Source: Tritrichomonas musculus
Taxonomy: Eukaryota > Parabasalia > Tritrichomonadida > Tritrichomonadidae
DNA length: 64,000 nucleotides
Assembly (NCBI GenBank): GCA_039105265.1
Contig: JAPFFF010000019.1
Coordinates: forward strand, 558,001 to 622,000
Direction: 5' to 3'
The translations under genes and the position numbers were made by a program. Every line of letters starts with the position of its first letter. Position 1 is the first letter of the stretch. The notes under the pieces were generated by a model that ran no database searches, was not told the DNA's origin, and was given only the letters and a program-made list of their open reading frames with translations. Shown here piece after piece: positions 1-10,498 of the stretch.

Positions 1-158
1 AAAGTTAAAAAAGAGTCTATTAAATTCTAGATCATTATGAATTAATAAACGGAACTCTTTCGATTTTTCCTCAAAAAGTTGCTTTTTTTATTTATTTGAA
101 ATTCAAGCAAAATACACGTTTATTAAAGAGCTCAAAAAGTTATAAATTTTTTAACCAA

Positions 159-1709
159 ATGCATGCACGCCCGCCATCAGCTGCTCGTCCTCCAACATCA
201 GGCGTTCCTCGTGGAATGAGGCCTCCAAGCAGGACGCGAAATGGTTCAGAAATATCAGCTCCATCACGCGGAATTCCAGTAAATGTTCGTCCAATGTCAA
301 AGCAAGGGCTCCCTAGTGCTCATACGCAATCAGGAAGTCGTCAAGTTGCTGACAAAACATATTTCATTGGTATTCTTAGATCAAAAATCAATGATATTGT
401 TAAAGAAATCGAACGTATCGAAAGTGAAATTGAATCTACAAAACGAGGACAATCTATACAAGTTAATCTAGCGCAAGAAGTTAAAAATCTCCGTAAAGAA
501 ATTATTGAGAATGAAGCTGAACTTGCTGACTATAATGTACTTTCAGATCGTCTTGCAAATGGAGCTACTGTTGACGATCTCATTGGCCGATTTAATTCGC
601 TCGAGCAATCAAATAATTTATGCGAAGAAGAAGTCAACAGAAGTTTTAAAGAAAAAAGAAGCTTAGAAGAAACTGTTAATAGCCTTGATAATAAAATTAA
701 TAGAATTATGAATGGAAAAAGTGATGGTAAAGGAGATGATGATATAGATCCAGAGTTGAAAAATATGGCCAAGCAAATCGAATCACTTGAATCTAAAATA
801 GATGAAATTAAAAAATCCGAATCTTCACAAAAGCTTGATGTTAAAAATAAATCTAGGGAAGAACTTCTTCAAATGGTTAAAGAAATAACAAAAGAAATAG
901 GTGAATATGAAACTCAAATCAAAAACGAGCAAAAAACTCTTAATCTTGTTAAAACTCAAATTAAAAATATTGAAGATCATGAAGGTGATATCCAAACAGA
1001 ACGAGGTCAGCAATATCTTAAGCTTCTTCGTCGTGAACAAGACATGAACAATTTCTTGTCAAATTTCCAAGAAACATTAGAAAATACAAAGAAAGAGCTT
1101 GCTGATTGCCAAAGCAGAGTTTTTGAAACTCTTGTTTTAACATCGCAAGATATGGATTCAATTAATGAATTGCCTTCAATAGATAATTTCAAGCAAATGC
1201 AAACAGATCTTGCTTACAAAGAAAGACAAATGCAAGATGCGCAATCGACAATGGCTCAGCTTCAAATTGAAGTTGAAAACAGAAGAAGAGAATTAGAAGA
1301 TTTGAAAAACGTTGATAAAAAAATTAATAATGAAATTGAAGATATAAAGAAAAAAATGATTGAAATGGAAGATGAGTTGCCCAAATTTACAGATGTTACT
1401 TCGATTCGCCAAGAAGGTGAAATTAGAAAACAAATGAAACAGCAAGTTAGAGATAACTTAAAGAAACAACTTCACAATCTTCGTAAAGTTACAAGTAGTT
1501 ATGCTACTAAGTATAATGATATGCGCGCTAAACTTCATGAAAACGAATTTCAAGTCAGATTGCATACACTTGAAAAAGAAATTAAAATAAATGCCGGCGA
1601 AAATCATAATACAGCAGAAAGTATTGAGGAAAATAGAAGAAGAACAAATTATGCAATTATCAAAAGACAATCAATGAATATTGTCGCAGAAATTAATTCT
1701 CTTTTATAA
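159..1709 (+). CDS. IFT74: Intraflagellar transport protein 74 (IFT74/72)
   Basis: IFT74 is a core subunit of the IFT-B complex, which carries cargo such as tubulin along the flagellar axoneme; it pairs with IFT81. The protein is 516 residues. The first 65 residues are basic and rich in Arg, Pro and Ser (ARPPSAARPPTSG and GMRPPSRTRNGS), matching the basic N-terminus typical of the family. From about residue 80 to the end it is nearly continuous coiled coil with charged heptads. Length is close to the usual (about 550 to 600). I chose the ATG at 159 because the frame further upstream only opens at a TTG and the family-like MHARPPSA sequence begins exactly here. Two copies of TCAAAAAGTT lie 88 and 29 bases upstream and could be promoter elements. 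It is a single-exon gene. The identification rests on N-terminal similarity plus architecture. Confidence 0.82.
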   Translation: MHARPPSAARPPTSGVPRGMRPPSRTRNGSEISAPSRGIPVNVRPMSKQGLPSAHTQSGSRQVADKTYFIGILRSKINDIVKEIERIESEIESTKRGQSIQVNLAQEVKNLRKEIIENEAELADYNVLSDRLANGATVDDLIGRFNSLEQSNNLCEEEVNRSFKEKRSLEETVNSLDNKINRIMNGKSDGKGDDDIDPELKNMAKQIESLESKIDEIKKSESSQKLDVKNKSREELLQMVKEITKEIGEYETQIKNEQKTLNLVKTQIKNIEDHEGDIQTERGQQYLKLLRREQDMNNFLSNFQETLENTKKELADCQSRVFETLVLTSQDMDSINELPSIDNFKQMQTDLAYKERQMQDAQSTMAQLQIEVENRRRELEDLKNVDKKINNEIEDIKKKMIEMEDELPKFTDVTSIRQEGEIRKQMKQQVRDNLKKQLHNLRKVTSSYATKYNDMRAKLHENEFQVRLHTLEKEIKINAGENHNTAESIEENRRRTNYAIIKRQSMNIVAEINSLL

Positions 1710-3650
1710 GTTATGTTTTTAAATTTATTTTGGAACATTCTATAAAAAATAAATCTGAATAATATAATTTATATGATATAAATTTACTTTTCATAATCAT
1801 ACTAAACGTAATAAAACCAAACTATTTTCTTCAAAAATGTTAGCGAGTTATATATGTTATTACACATCATATATAAAAATTAATACAGTAAAAAAATTAA
1901 AATTTTTAGCATATGTTCCAAAGATAATTGCTAAACATTGCATTTTTAGACATTATCTACATTTTTCTCAAATAAAAATTAATGAAAAACAAAAATAAAG
2001 AGTTTTAACTAATAAGTAATATATGAATAATTATTTTATTTAATTTATAATCAATAAATGTTAATTTCAAAATGTTTAAAAAAATTAATGCAATTCAATG
2101 AAAGCATTCAAAAAGTTATGAAATTCATAGAAAATAATCATCCAAGATCTTATGTGTCAATTGGTCAGATTTTCACATATTTGTTTTATCTCCTATGAAA
2201 AAATTAAAGCACCATAAAATGATTAAGCATCGAAGGCGAATAAAGAAAATAAAATTGAGAGCATAACGATCATTTTAAAAATACCATTATCTTACAAAAA
2301 AATTTTAAAAAGTAGATTTTTATCTTAAATATAATATTAAAAATATTACATTTATATAATAACAAATTTGTAATTCATATAAATAGCATATTTGTATAAA
2401 AATAGCTGAATTATTTAAAATACGTTTTTTTGAAACTTTTGCGTTTTATCACGTTTATCATACTTTTTTTTTTTTCAATATTTTTACAGATGTGGATGTC
2501 AGAAATAAAAATATGTTTATCTTCAAAGATATTACATATTTACCATATAAAAAGCATAATATGAATTTCATAATCTAATAAAATTTATTTAAAAATTGTT
2601 TGTAGTATTTCTCATAAGGTTTATCAATAAAAAATCTTATTTTTTGAAGTTATGTATAACCGTTTTTTTTAGCGGCAAAATAATTGGATTATTGAAATAT
2701 CGTACAAATAAATTGAATAAAAAATAAAATTAATTAAATTTATATTTATCTTAATAAATAATTTATTTAATAATTATAATATATAATTTATATATTTTAT
2801 GTTCAATATTATAAAATATAATGGTTGAAATAAAGACTTTAATTAAAATTCAATATATATCGATTTCTTATATATTTGTATCATTTAAAAAATATAGATG
2901 TCGCACTTTATAAAGTGTTATAAAATTCTTATCAATAATTAAAATAAATTGAGATAAAATACTCAAATTTATTTTCTGAAGAAAATTTAATATATACTTA
3001 TATCCTTTTAGTTTTTATTTCAATTTGAATTTTGTACGATGCAAATATTTATAAAACTAATTATTATTATAATAATAAAATATAATTAGTTTAAACAAAC
3101 CAATCATTGAGTTTTACTGTAAAAATTCAGTTGTACGATCTTTGATTATTTGCGGTTTGAAATTCAATAAAATGTGAAATACAAAATTGAATTAATTCAG
3201 AGAAGAACTAAATCAAAATTTGAGAACATAAACAAAATTTTTTTTGATAGTTTAGTTCATTAAACATGAAAATGTACTCTTTTTAGAAGAGAAAAGGTTT
3301 AATATCGCATTAACGAAATGGATACTGTTTATATGATGTATAAAAAAAAAAATATTTTGTTAATATCTCAATATTAAAATTACTTTTCATGTGTCAATCA
3401 TTTTATTTTTAAAATGCTTCAGTAATAGAACCAAATTATTTTATTGTTTAAAATGAATGCTCCCAAAGTATTCAAGAAAGCGTGATGGTTTTGTTTTTTC
3501 GTTTGCATTGAAAAAATTTGATATGAGTAATGAAAAATTGAATATTCTAACCGCCAAAATTATTTGAAAAAAAGAGTTTGTTAATACACAAAAAAACTAT
3601 ATAAAAAAAGTCTGATACTTTTTGTCAGAATCTAAAATCTTCGAAAAATC
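1710..3650. other. Long AT-rich intergenic spacer
   Basis: About 1.9 kb of very AT-rich DNA without a convincing gene on either strand. There is no tRNA-like box B, no repeat array and no long inverted repeat that I can see. TCAAAAAGTT occurs once, near 2106. The last 50 bases carry ACTTTTTGTCAG shortly before the next start codon, which may belong to that gene's promoter. Confidence 0.6.
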
Positions 3651-4760
3651 ATGTCTGTTTCAAAAGGTAAGTGTTATCTCAAAAGGAAAAGATTCCTCAA
3701 TGAAGTTTCCCAAGAGATCCTAACGACATTACAGCGCATATACTACATTAGAAACGAAATTGTAAGTGATTCTCAAATAAAAGAGCAAGCTCAAAATTAT
3801 GCTCAAAAAATCGAAGCAGTTTGTCTTACACCAAAATACAAAATGTCAAACGATGAATATCATAATATTTTGATACTTAAAACACAAGAATTGTGCGATG
3901 TTCTAAAGAGAAATATGCTTCCTAGTCAAACTTCTCGAATACCAATCAATGCAAAACAGCAACAACAACCGATAAAGCAAACGCCACAGCACAACAATGC
4001 TGATGTAGCTAGCATTAACGATGATAATAACTATAATACCATGAAAAATGATCTGAAAGAAAAAGTGTCATATAACTCAGAATCTCTTTTTGATATGCAT
4101 CAGCCATCTGAAATGCTTATTAATCAGCAGTTGCCAATGTCTGTTCCATCTCAAACTGTTCAAAAAAAGAATAAAACCAGGAAGAGCAATGGAAAATCAG
4201 GTTCTGCTTCAAAAGCAAGTTTAAATCAGCGATTGTCATTATCGACAATTGCTCAATGCAAATCTGAAGTAACTATTGCTATTTCTGCTCGTCAAAATAA
4301 TAATACCAGTAATAATAGCATGCAACTAAGTTATTATGGTAATATAGGAAATAATGGAAGTAGTAAGCCACAATTAAATTGTAATAATGGCATTCAAGAT
4401 TTCGCTTCTTCTAACATGGATGAATTTATGGACTTGCAGAATAATTGCGTTAGTGGAAGCGATGTAAGTTGTGCTAATTATCAAAACAATAATAATTTGT
4501 CGCAGCCCCAAGTTCAATCGAATGCTCTTCCCAACGTGATTGAAAAAAATCCTTTCATGAGATATACGTTCGACGAAGCCATTAACGAGCCCACCACTGT
4601 ATTCTCTATTGCGTCAAAGGAGACAGATCTTTTCCCTGTTATAGAAAGCAATTGTGCAAAAGCTGACCCATTTGGCTTGCCAGACGAAAGTTTTTTTGAC
4701 AGCAGCTGTATAAAGGAGGGCCTAGAGTTTGGTGATTCATTATCTTTTAGTTTAATGTGA
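3651..4760 (+). CDS. Asn/Gln/Ser-rich protein with a helical N-terminal domain, unrecognised
   Basis: The function is not recognised. The 369-residue protein has a compact, charged, helix-rich N-terminal part (residues 1 to 95, with KGKCYLKRKRF, AQNYAQKIEAVC and DEYHNILILKTQELCDVL). A long low-complexity middle follows, with Gln runs around residue 105 and many Asn and Ser. The C-terminal 80 residues are acidic and hydrophobic (DPFGLPDESFFDSS). A small folded domain followed by a Gln/Asn-rich region and an acidic tail is what one sees in many transcription regulators, but this is only an analogy. The ATG follows a spacer that ends in ACTTTTTGTCAG about 30 bases upstream. The next gene is convergent. 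Coding is supported by length, codon pattern and an uninterrupted frame. Confidence 0.75.
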   Translation: MSVSKGKCYLKRKRFLNEVSQEILTTLQRIYYIRNEIVSDSQIKEQAQNYAQKIEAVCLTPKYKMSNDEYHNILILKTQELCDVLKRNMLPSQTSRIPINAKQQQQPIKQTPQHNNADVASINDDNNYNTMKNDLKEKVSYNSESLFDMHQPSEMLINQQLPMSVPSQTVQKKNKTRKSNGKSGSASKASLNQRLSLSTIAQCKSEVTIAISARQNNNTSNNSMQLSYYGNIGNNGSSKPQLNCNNGIQDFASSNMDEFMDLQNNCVSGSDVSCANYQNNNNLSQPQVQSNALPNVIEKNPFMRYTFDEAINEPTTVFSIASKETDLFPVIESNCAKADPFGLPDESFFDSSCIKEGLEFGDSLSFSLM

Positions 4761-5688
4761 TTAAAGCGTTCAAGGATTAATTTTTGTTTATCATTTAATT
4801 AAAATGATTTTAAAGTTTATTTGAAAATATTAACTTGGCCAAACAATAATTTGATATGTTTTATAGAAAAAGTTTATTGATAAAAGTTGCAAAGAAAAAG
4901 TGGCTAAATTTCAAAGATATATCTTTTTGAGGTATGTCATTAAATATTATGTTAATATATTTGTTTTAATAAAATAACCATATTATAAAGAGAAAATATA
5001 ATAGATGTATCAAAGTTTTATTTTATTACAAAAAGTTGGGATTATTTTTATGCCAAAATTCAATTCTTTGAATAATTCATAAACTAAGTTTTTTAATCTT
5101 CACACCCTCTCAATTTTATCTATTAATATCTTTAAGTATGACAATTATAGTTTTAATATTCTGATAAATATATGGTAATATAATTGCAAATAATAATATT
5201 TTCAAAATAATATTTTATAAAAATAATTTTTTAATATAGAAATTCGATGGTTTTGTTTTTTTAAGTGTGAACATTATTATCAACTAAGGGGATCATTCAA
5301 TTTTTCTATTATTACGTTTTTTTAAATTCAAAATTTTCACTTTTTCTATATTTTATTTTTCCTTTCAAAACTAGATTAAGATTTTTGTTTATTAAAATTC
5401 ATCAATGAGCATCATTACGCATTGATCAAAGCATTTTTTAACCTCATATAGCATATGGGAAAAGATTGCTTTATGATTTTAGATTTTTAGAATAGAGTAC
5501 AGAGAAAGGAGAAAACACACAAAAAAATAATTTTTTTTTTTTTTCTAAAAAAGTTGATAAAATAAAATTTATATTCAATTTAAAATTTTATTCTCAGAAA
5601 AAGTTGCATTTAGTTAATAAGTTTCACTTTTTTGCTATTTATTGAAGATTTATAAAAAAAATATTAATATATAATAAATAAATAAATA
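4761..5688. other. Intergenic spacer between convergent genes
   Basis: This 928-bp AT-rich stretch separates the 3' ends of two convergent genes. It contains T-rich and A-rich runs and one ACAAAAAGTT near 5029. No gene, tRNA or array is visible. Confidence 0.55.
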
Positions 5689-8600
5689 TTAATTCAAATC
5701 GCCAGGAATTTCCACAAGTCCAGCATCATCAATTAAGTTAATATTACTATTATCAGGCAACTTCGGGAGAACTGTTGCATGCAAAGGCGTGAAACCATGA
5801 TTTGGAATCCAAATCTTCATCCAAATATCCGCAATCCTAGCATTTTTACTAACGCCAAAATTATCAATAATTACATAATTTTGTATGTCAGTTGGATTAC
5901 TCGTGCCAGGTGCTTCTCTATTTTCATTTTCATCTTTTTTAACTTTTTCTTTCTCTTTTTCATTATTTTCGTTTAATTTGTCACTCTTTTGCGTTTCATT
6001 ATTAAAAATGTCTTTCATTCTCATTTCAATCGGATATTTTGAACAAGAAATGCTTGTGAAATAAGAAGAAGGAATTGCATTAAGCGCGTAAAAGTTGTTT
6101 CCGACACGCAAAGTAATTGAAGCTTGTGGAAGTAGATCTTCAGGAAGACTATTGTTATTATTGTTATTATTATTATTTTCGACTTCAGAAGAATTGGTTG
6201 ATGAGCTTTTCTGATTTTGCTGTTGTTGCTGTTGTTGTTGAGGAGAAAGAAGAGGAGGAGTGAAAATTGAAGCTGAAATCTCATTTTTAGCACCTAATGA
6301 TTCTAGGAGAAAAAGTGTTGCCTTGTCGAAAGCGCTTTCTTTATCGTTTTCTTTTTGATTTTCAGAGCATTTTCCATCTTTATTAGTATTGTTGTCTCTT
6401 ACCGCAAAGAACGAGCTGTATGACTCAGAAGCAAATAAATTATCTACAAGTTCTTTCATTTCTTTGGATTTCTTATTCGATAGGAAAGTTATTTGCTGAG
6501 ATTCATCAAGTTTAATAACAATCTTTTTATCACTGGGATTAGAACTGGTAACTGTTTTGGGTGATTCTGTTGATTTCTTAGGTTGGAAGAATATAAATGG
6601 AGAAATCGATCGAATAGTAAGTTTTCTCAGGAATGTTGTTGAAAACTTGATTGGCTCGGTTTGAGATATGAATGGTGACTTAATATTGTTGAAGGCAGTA
6701 ATTAATTTCTTAATTATCTCAGTTTTTCGGTGAATAACAAAGTAGAAGTTTTCCGGTGATTCAAGAATGAAATTAATGATTTCAGCAAGCTTCAAAAGTC
6801 TCGTATTGCTTCTTATAATTGGAACAACTGTTAGCGTTGAGGTTCCTTTTGAGCTGATTGCATGTAAAAAGCTTCCACACAATTTTTCGAAGAACTCAAA
6901 ATTGTTCAAGAGAATCGTTGCTGCTTTGTTTGGTTTGATCTTAAGTAATTCAAATAAAACTGAGAAAAGTTGTTCATAATTTGAACAGAAGAATATTTCT
7001 GATTCATTCGTTTGTAAGACTTTTGATAAGGCAAATTGGAAAATTTGGTCATAAAACGCATCATTCATATTCGATATGTTTGTGAGAAACTCTGAAAATG
7101 TAGAACGAATTGTATTTGAATTGTTTTCAATCAGATAATAGTTAACAACATCATTTTTCTTGAGAAGTTGTCCGATATCATTAACAAAATTAATTATCGA
7201 TGAGAGGTAGAACTTCAAATCGCTCAAATTTTTCAGAATATCATTATCATTTTCTCCTTTTAACTCTTTTTCTTTTGGATGGTTATCAATTACATTTGAA
7301 GTGAGAGATGAGAGACTCTTGACAATCAAAAGACGATCAGGGGATGTATTAATTTGAAGAAGAAGGGGAGATGTAAATGTATGTATTAAGAGTGGCTTTA
7401 AGATATTTGTGGATGTTGGATTGTTTGGACATTTCAAGAAAAGATTAATAATAGAATATATCTTTCTAAGCCTTTCGTATTTATAATGGTCATCAATTGA
7501 TTGTATTTCAATTAAAAGTCGGACAGAAGATGGAGAAATATCGGGTAAGGATGACGTTACAAGTTTATCAATGATACAATCTATTGAGTTAGGGTTGAGC
7601 ATAGCATAGTTTATCAAGGCTTGAATTACTGTATCTATAAACATTTCACTCTTTAATAATTGAATTAGAACGTCAAGAATAGAAACATCATTTTCAATTG
7701 AAGCAAACTTGTTAGAATTGTCTGCAAGAAAGTTTATACAGTTTTTTACAAAAATTTGACGGCAATTGTAGCAATGCTGGTGTCTTTTTGCCCATTTTTG
7801 TTCATTTTTATTACCTCTGAAGGAGTTGATAGCAGCGCGAATAGCATATAAATGTTCCATTTTCTCTGTAAATGTTTTGAAACTTGAATATGCTTTGTCT
7901 TTGTAAAGTGTGGTGAGTGATGATGCTTTATCATTTTCTGAATTGAGTGGTGATAAGACATTTTCGATCTGCTTTTTGATTGAATTCAATGATATGATTG
8001 AGTTTTGTGAATCTGCAATTAATTGATCGCATTTTTTCAATGCATCTGTACAATCACTATCATTTTTGATAATGGTGTTTGAGAAATGCGGTTTGGCTGT
8101 GATAATACAATCGATATGTGCATAGTTAGAATTTCCACACTCATTACATATAAAGTAATCTGTATGTGTAAAGTTTGCATATCTACAACGCTGGCACTCA
8201 AAGACATTTTCTCGGCATGATGGGCATATTCCTGCATTTGATGGTGTTACACGATTATGGCAACGAGGGCAAATAACTTTGCTGAAGTCTGTTTCTTCAT
8301 AAAAGCTAGTAAATTGATATTTAATAATAGTTGCATACAATTCTAGTTTCAAATCAACTTTGGATGAAGTTTGCTCATTTGTGAAATTAAGATCGCAAAC
8401 CTTTCGCCATTCAATTGATGTTGAGAGAAGCTGGTTGGAATCACTAACTTCCATATCACTAACATAAACAGTAACTGTTTTTGGAACTTTGTTAATAATA
8501 AATCTTTTTCGACGATAAGATAGTTGAACAGAGGAGATAATCATTGGTTGACGAAAACGATTAATAGTGCAATTATATTGATACTTATGAAATTGTGAAA

Positions 8601-10200
8601 GATCTTCAACATTTGAAGTTTTAGCCTGCTTTTCTTGAAACTGACAAGTGCAAGCTGTTCTTTCTAAATAATAACCGTTAATGTTAATATATTGAGATAT
8701 TAGTGAGTAAATCTGAGGAATGTGTTCACAGTCATAGAGGCATTTTTTCAATATTTCTATCAAATTGGTAAGTAGTTTGGTTGCATTTTTTGGATTCTCA
8801 ATAATACTAGATGATAAAAGTTTTTTAAGAAAATCAAAAAATGGTGTAGAACGAAATCCATAGTCTGCAACATAGGGTAAAGATGTTAAAATTGGTTCAA
8901 TTATTTGATCTTTGTTTGCAATTAGTAATTGTTCAAGTTCATCTTTCAAATATTTGTTATCGGTTTGAACAAATACCTCAAGGGCAACTGATGGGTTTGA
9001 AAGTTTTATTTCTCCAATTGTCAAGAGTTTGGCTGAAAGGCAAAGAAATTCTGGATGGTATCCTGTCGATAAAATTGAAGCTAAAGCGATAACGAAGTCG
9101 TTAGCATGTCTATTCAAAAATTTCTTAAAAATTACTGGATGCTCCGTTGCAATTTGTGACATTTTCTTCAAGTGATTTATTAATGTAACAGTATCATTGT
9201 ATGAAATTTGGTCGATAAAATGATTTGTATCTTCATAAGCTTTTAAGATTAATTTAGATGTATTTTCATATTGAATGTTGTCTGAATATTGTATAGCTTG
9301 CTGTTCATCGCCATCAAAAAGTAATATTAATGCTTTCATAGCATATTCAGCAGTCTCAGGTTTTATTGATAAAGCTTGAACTATCTGGCGAAAAGATTCG
9401 ATTTCATCAGGTGGAATAATATTTGGTTTTAATTTGCATTGGTTGTTATCATGAGATATTAATTTCGATAAAAGTTTTAATAAAGATATTTGAAAGATAC
9501 TGATTTGATCAGCAAAAACATTTCCTTGGTTGAAATTTGAATTTGAAGAGGAATATGGGAAACTGAATAATAAAATATCTCTTTCTGGAAAATCTGTAAA
9601 TTGAATCCGATTTGTTTGTGAACCACCAGAAGGGAATCTAAATATTGCAGTGGATTTTGAAGGATTTTGACTGTTTTGTAAATAAAATTTAATTAGATTT
9701 AAATCAAAAAATTCGTAATTTGATTTTTCTCCTTTTGAAAACTTTGGTGTAGGAACAATTCCAGTTTCATCGATCATACGTAATGCCGCACAAATGACTC
9801 CTGATGTAAATGGGAGTGACCATCTTTTTGTCATATCTGATTTTTCAAGAAAATTGCTAAAAGCACGAAATACATATTTTAGTTTTCCTTCTTCTAGTTC
9901 TGGATCATTATCTATAATTTTTCTAGAAGCGATTGAAACAATGAGAAAAAGCCATTTATAAGAGCTTGTTGGAATCCATTCGACATCACTATATGGTGTT
10001 GATAACGAAAGTGGAGATGTTTCAATAATATTGCGTAATGAAACGAGAGTATAAATAGGATTTATTGATGGAGCAAAATGAATGGATGTTCCAAGTTTAA
10101 AAAAAGCAGAATTCGGATTTTCTTTAATGGATTGTAATAATGTAATAATCGGTGGAACGTCGCATGAACTAGTATATGTTAGTTTTTCAAATTTTTCCAT
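5689..10200 (-). CDS. UBR4/BIG (pushover)-like giant protein, lacking the ligase parts
   Basis: The 1503-residue protein resembles the C-terminal third of UBR4 (human p600, plant BIG, fly pushover), a huge N-degron E3 ligase and calmodulin-binding scaffold. The best evidence is the cysteine cluster at about residues 645 to 705. It has CPRC, CPSC, CQRC and CNEC pairs, followed by the YAHIDCIITAKP stretch, in the same order and spacing as the UBR4 sequence starting CPRCSASVPANPGVC. Just before it lies a beta-rich segment (TVTVYVSDMEV, YATIIKYQFTSFYE) that matches the UBR4 region preceding those cysteines. About 100 residues after the cluster comes HCYNCRQIFVKNCINFLADN, matching the UBR4 CYGC segment. 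The rest is helical-repeat sequence. Gln and Asn runs lie near residues 1305 to 1340. I see no UBR box and no terminal hemiRING, and human UBR4 is about 5180 residues long. The start ATG is the first in the open frame. Confidence 0.72.
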   Translation of the reverse strand: MEKFEKLTYTSSCDVPPIITLLQSIKENPNSAFFKLGTSIHFAPSINPIYTLVSLRNIIETSPLSLSTPYSDVEWIPTSSYKWLFLIVSIASRKIIDNDPELEEGKLKYVFRAFSNFLEKSDMTKRWSLPFTSGVICAALRMIDETGIVPTPKFSKGEKSNYEFFDLNLIKFYLQNSQNPSKSTAIFRFPSGGSQTNRIQFTDFPERDILLFSFPYSSSNSNFNQGNVFADQISIFQISLLKLLSKLISHDNNQCKLKPNIIPPDEIESFRQIVQALSIKPETAEYAMKALILLFDGDEQQAIQYSDNIQYENTSKLILKAYEDTNHFIDQISYNDTVTLINHLKKMSQIATEHPVIFKKFLNRHANDFVIALASILSTGYHPEFLCLSAKLLTIGEIKLSNPSVALEVFVQTDNKYLKDELEQLLIANKDQIIEPILTSLPYVADYGFRSTPFFDFLKKLLSSSIIENPKNATKLLTNLIEILKKCLYDCEHIPQIYSLISQYININGYYLERTACTCQFQEKQAKTSNVEDLSQFHKYQYNCTINRFRQPMIISSVQLSYRRKRFIINKVPKTVTVYVSDMEVSDSNQLLSTSIEWRKVCDLNFTNEQTSSKVDLKLELYATIIKYQFTSFYEETDFSKVICPRCHNRVTPSNAGICPSCRENVFECQRCRYANFTHTDYFICNECGNSNYAHIDCIITAKPHFSNTIIKNDSDCTDALKKCDQLIADSQNSIISLNSIKKQIENVLSPLNSENDKASSLTTLYKDKAYSSFKTFTEKMEHLYAIRAAINSFRGNKNEQKWAKRHQHCYNCRQIFVKNCINFLADNSNKFASIENDVSILDVLIQLLKSEMFIDTVIQALINYAMLNPNSIDCIIDKLVTSSLPDISPSSVRLLIEIQSIDDHYKYERLRKIYSIINLFLKCPNNPTSTNILKPLLIHTFTSPLLLQINTSPDRLLIVKSLSSLTSNVIDNHPKEKELKGENDNDILKNLSDLKFYLSSIINFVNDIGQLLKKNDVVNYYLIENNSNTIRSTFSEFLTNISNMNDAFYDQIFQFALSKVLQTNESEIFFCSNYEQLFSVLFELLKIKPNKAATILLNNFEFFEKLCGSFLHAISSKGTSTLTVVPIIRSNTRLLKLAEIINFILESPENFYFVIHRKTEIIKKLITAFNNIKSPFISQTEPIKFSTTFLRKLTIRSISPFIFFQPKKSTESPKTVTSSNPSDKKIVIKLDESQQITFLSNKKSKEMKELVDNLFASESYSSFFAVRDNNTNKDGKCSENQKENDKESAFDKATLFLLESLGAKNEISASIFTPPLLSPQQQQQQQQNQKSSSTNSSEVENNNNNNNNNSLPEDLLPQASITLRVGNNFYALNAIPSSYFTSISCSKYPIEMRMKDIFNNETQKSDKLNENNEKEKEKVKKDENENREAPGTSNPTDIQNYVIIDNFGVSKNARIADIWMKIWIPNHGFTPLHATVLPKLPDNSNINLIDDAGLVEIPGDLN

Positions 10201-10498
10201 ATTTTATTTTGGCATTCATATTTCATACCACATTTCAATGATGAAAACTTAGCTGATGATTTTTTTCATTTCAACCCAAAAACTTAAATTTATAAAAGGA
10301 TTACTCATTAAAATAGACAAATAATTTGATGGGCATGAGTTTATTGTCAAAATTTTTAAAATGATATTTATCATATTTATATATATTTATATACTTATAT
10401 AAATAAAAAAAAAAAAAAAAATAGGTGAAAGATATAATATTTTAATTACAAATTCTAATATATATGTATTTCATCAACAAATCGATTAAAAAAATATA

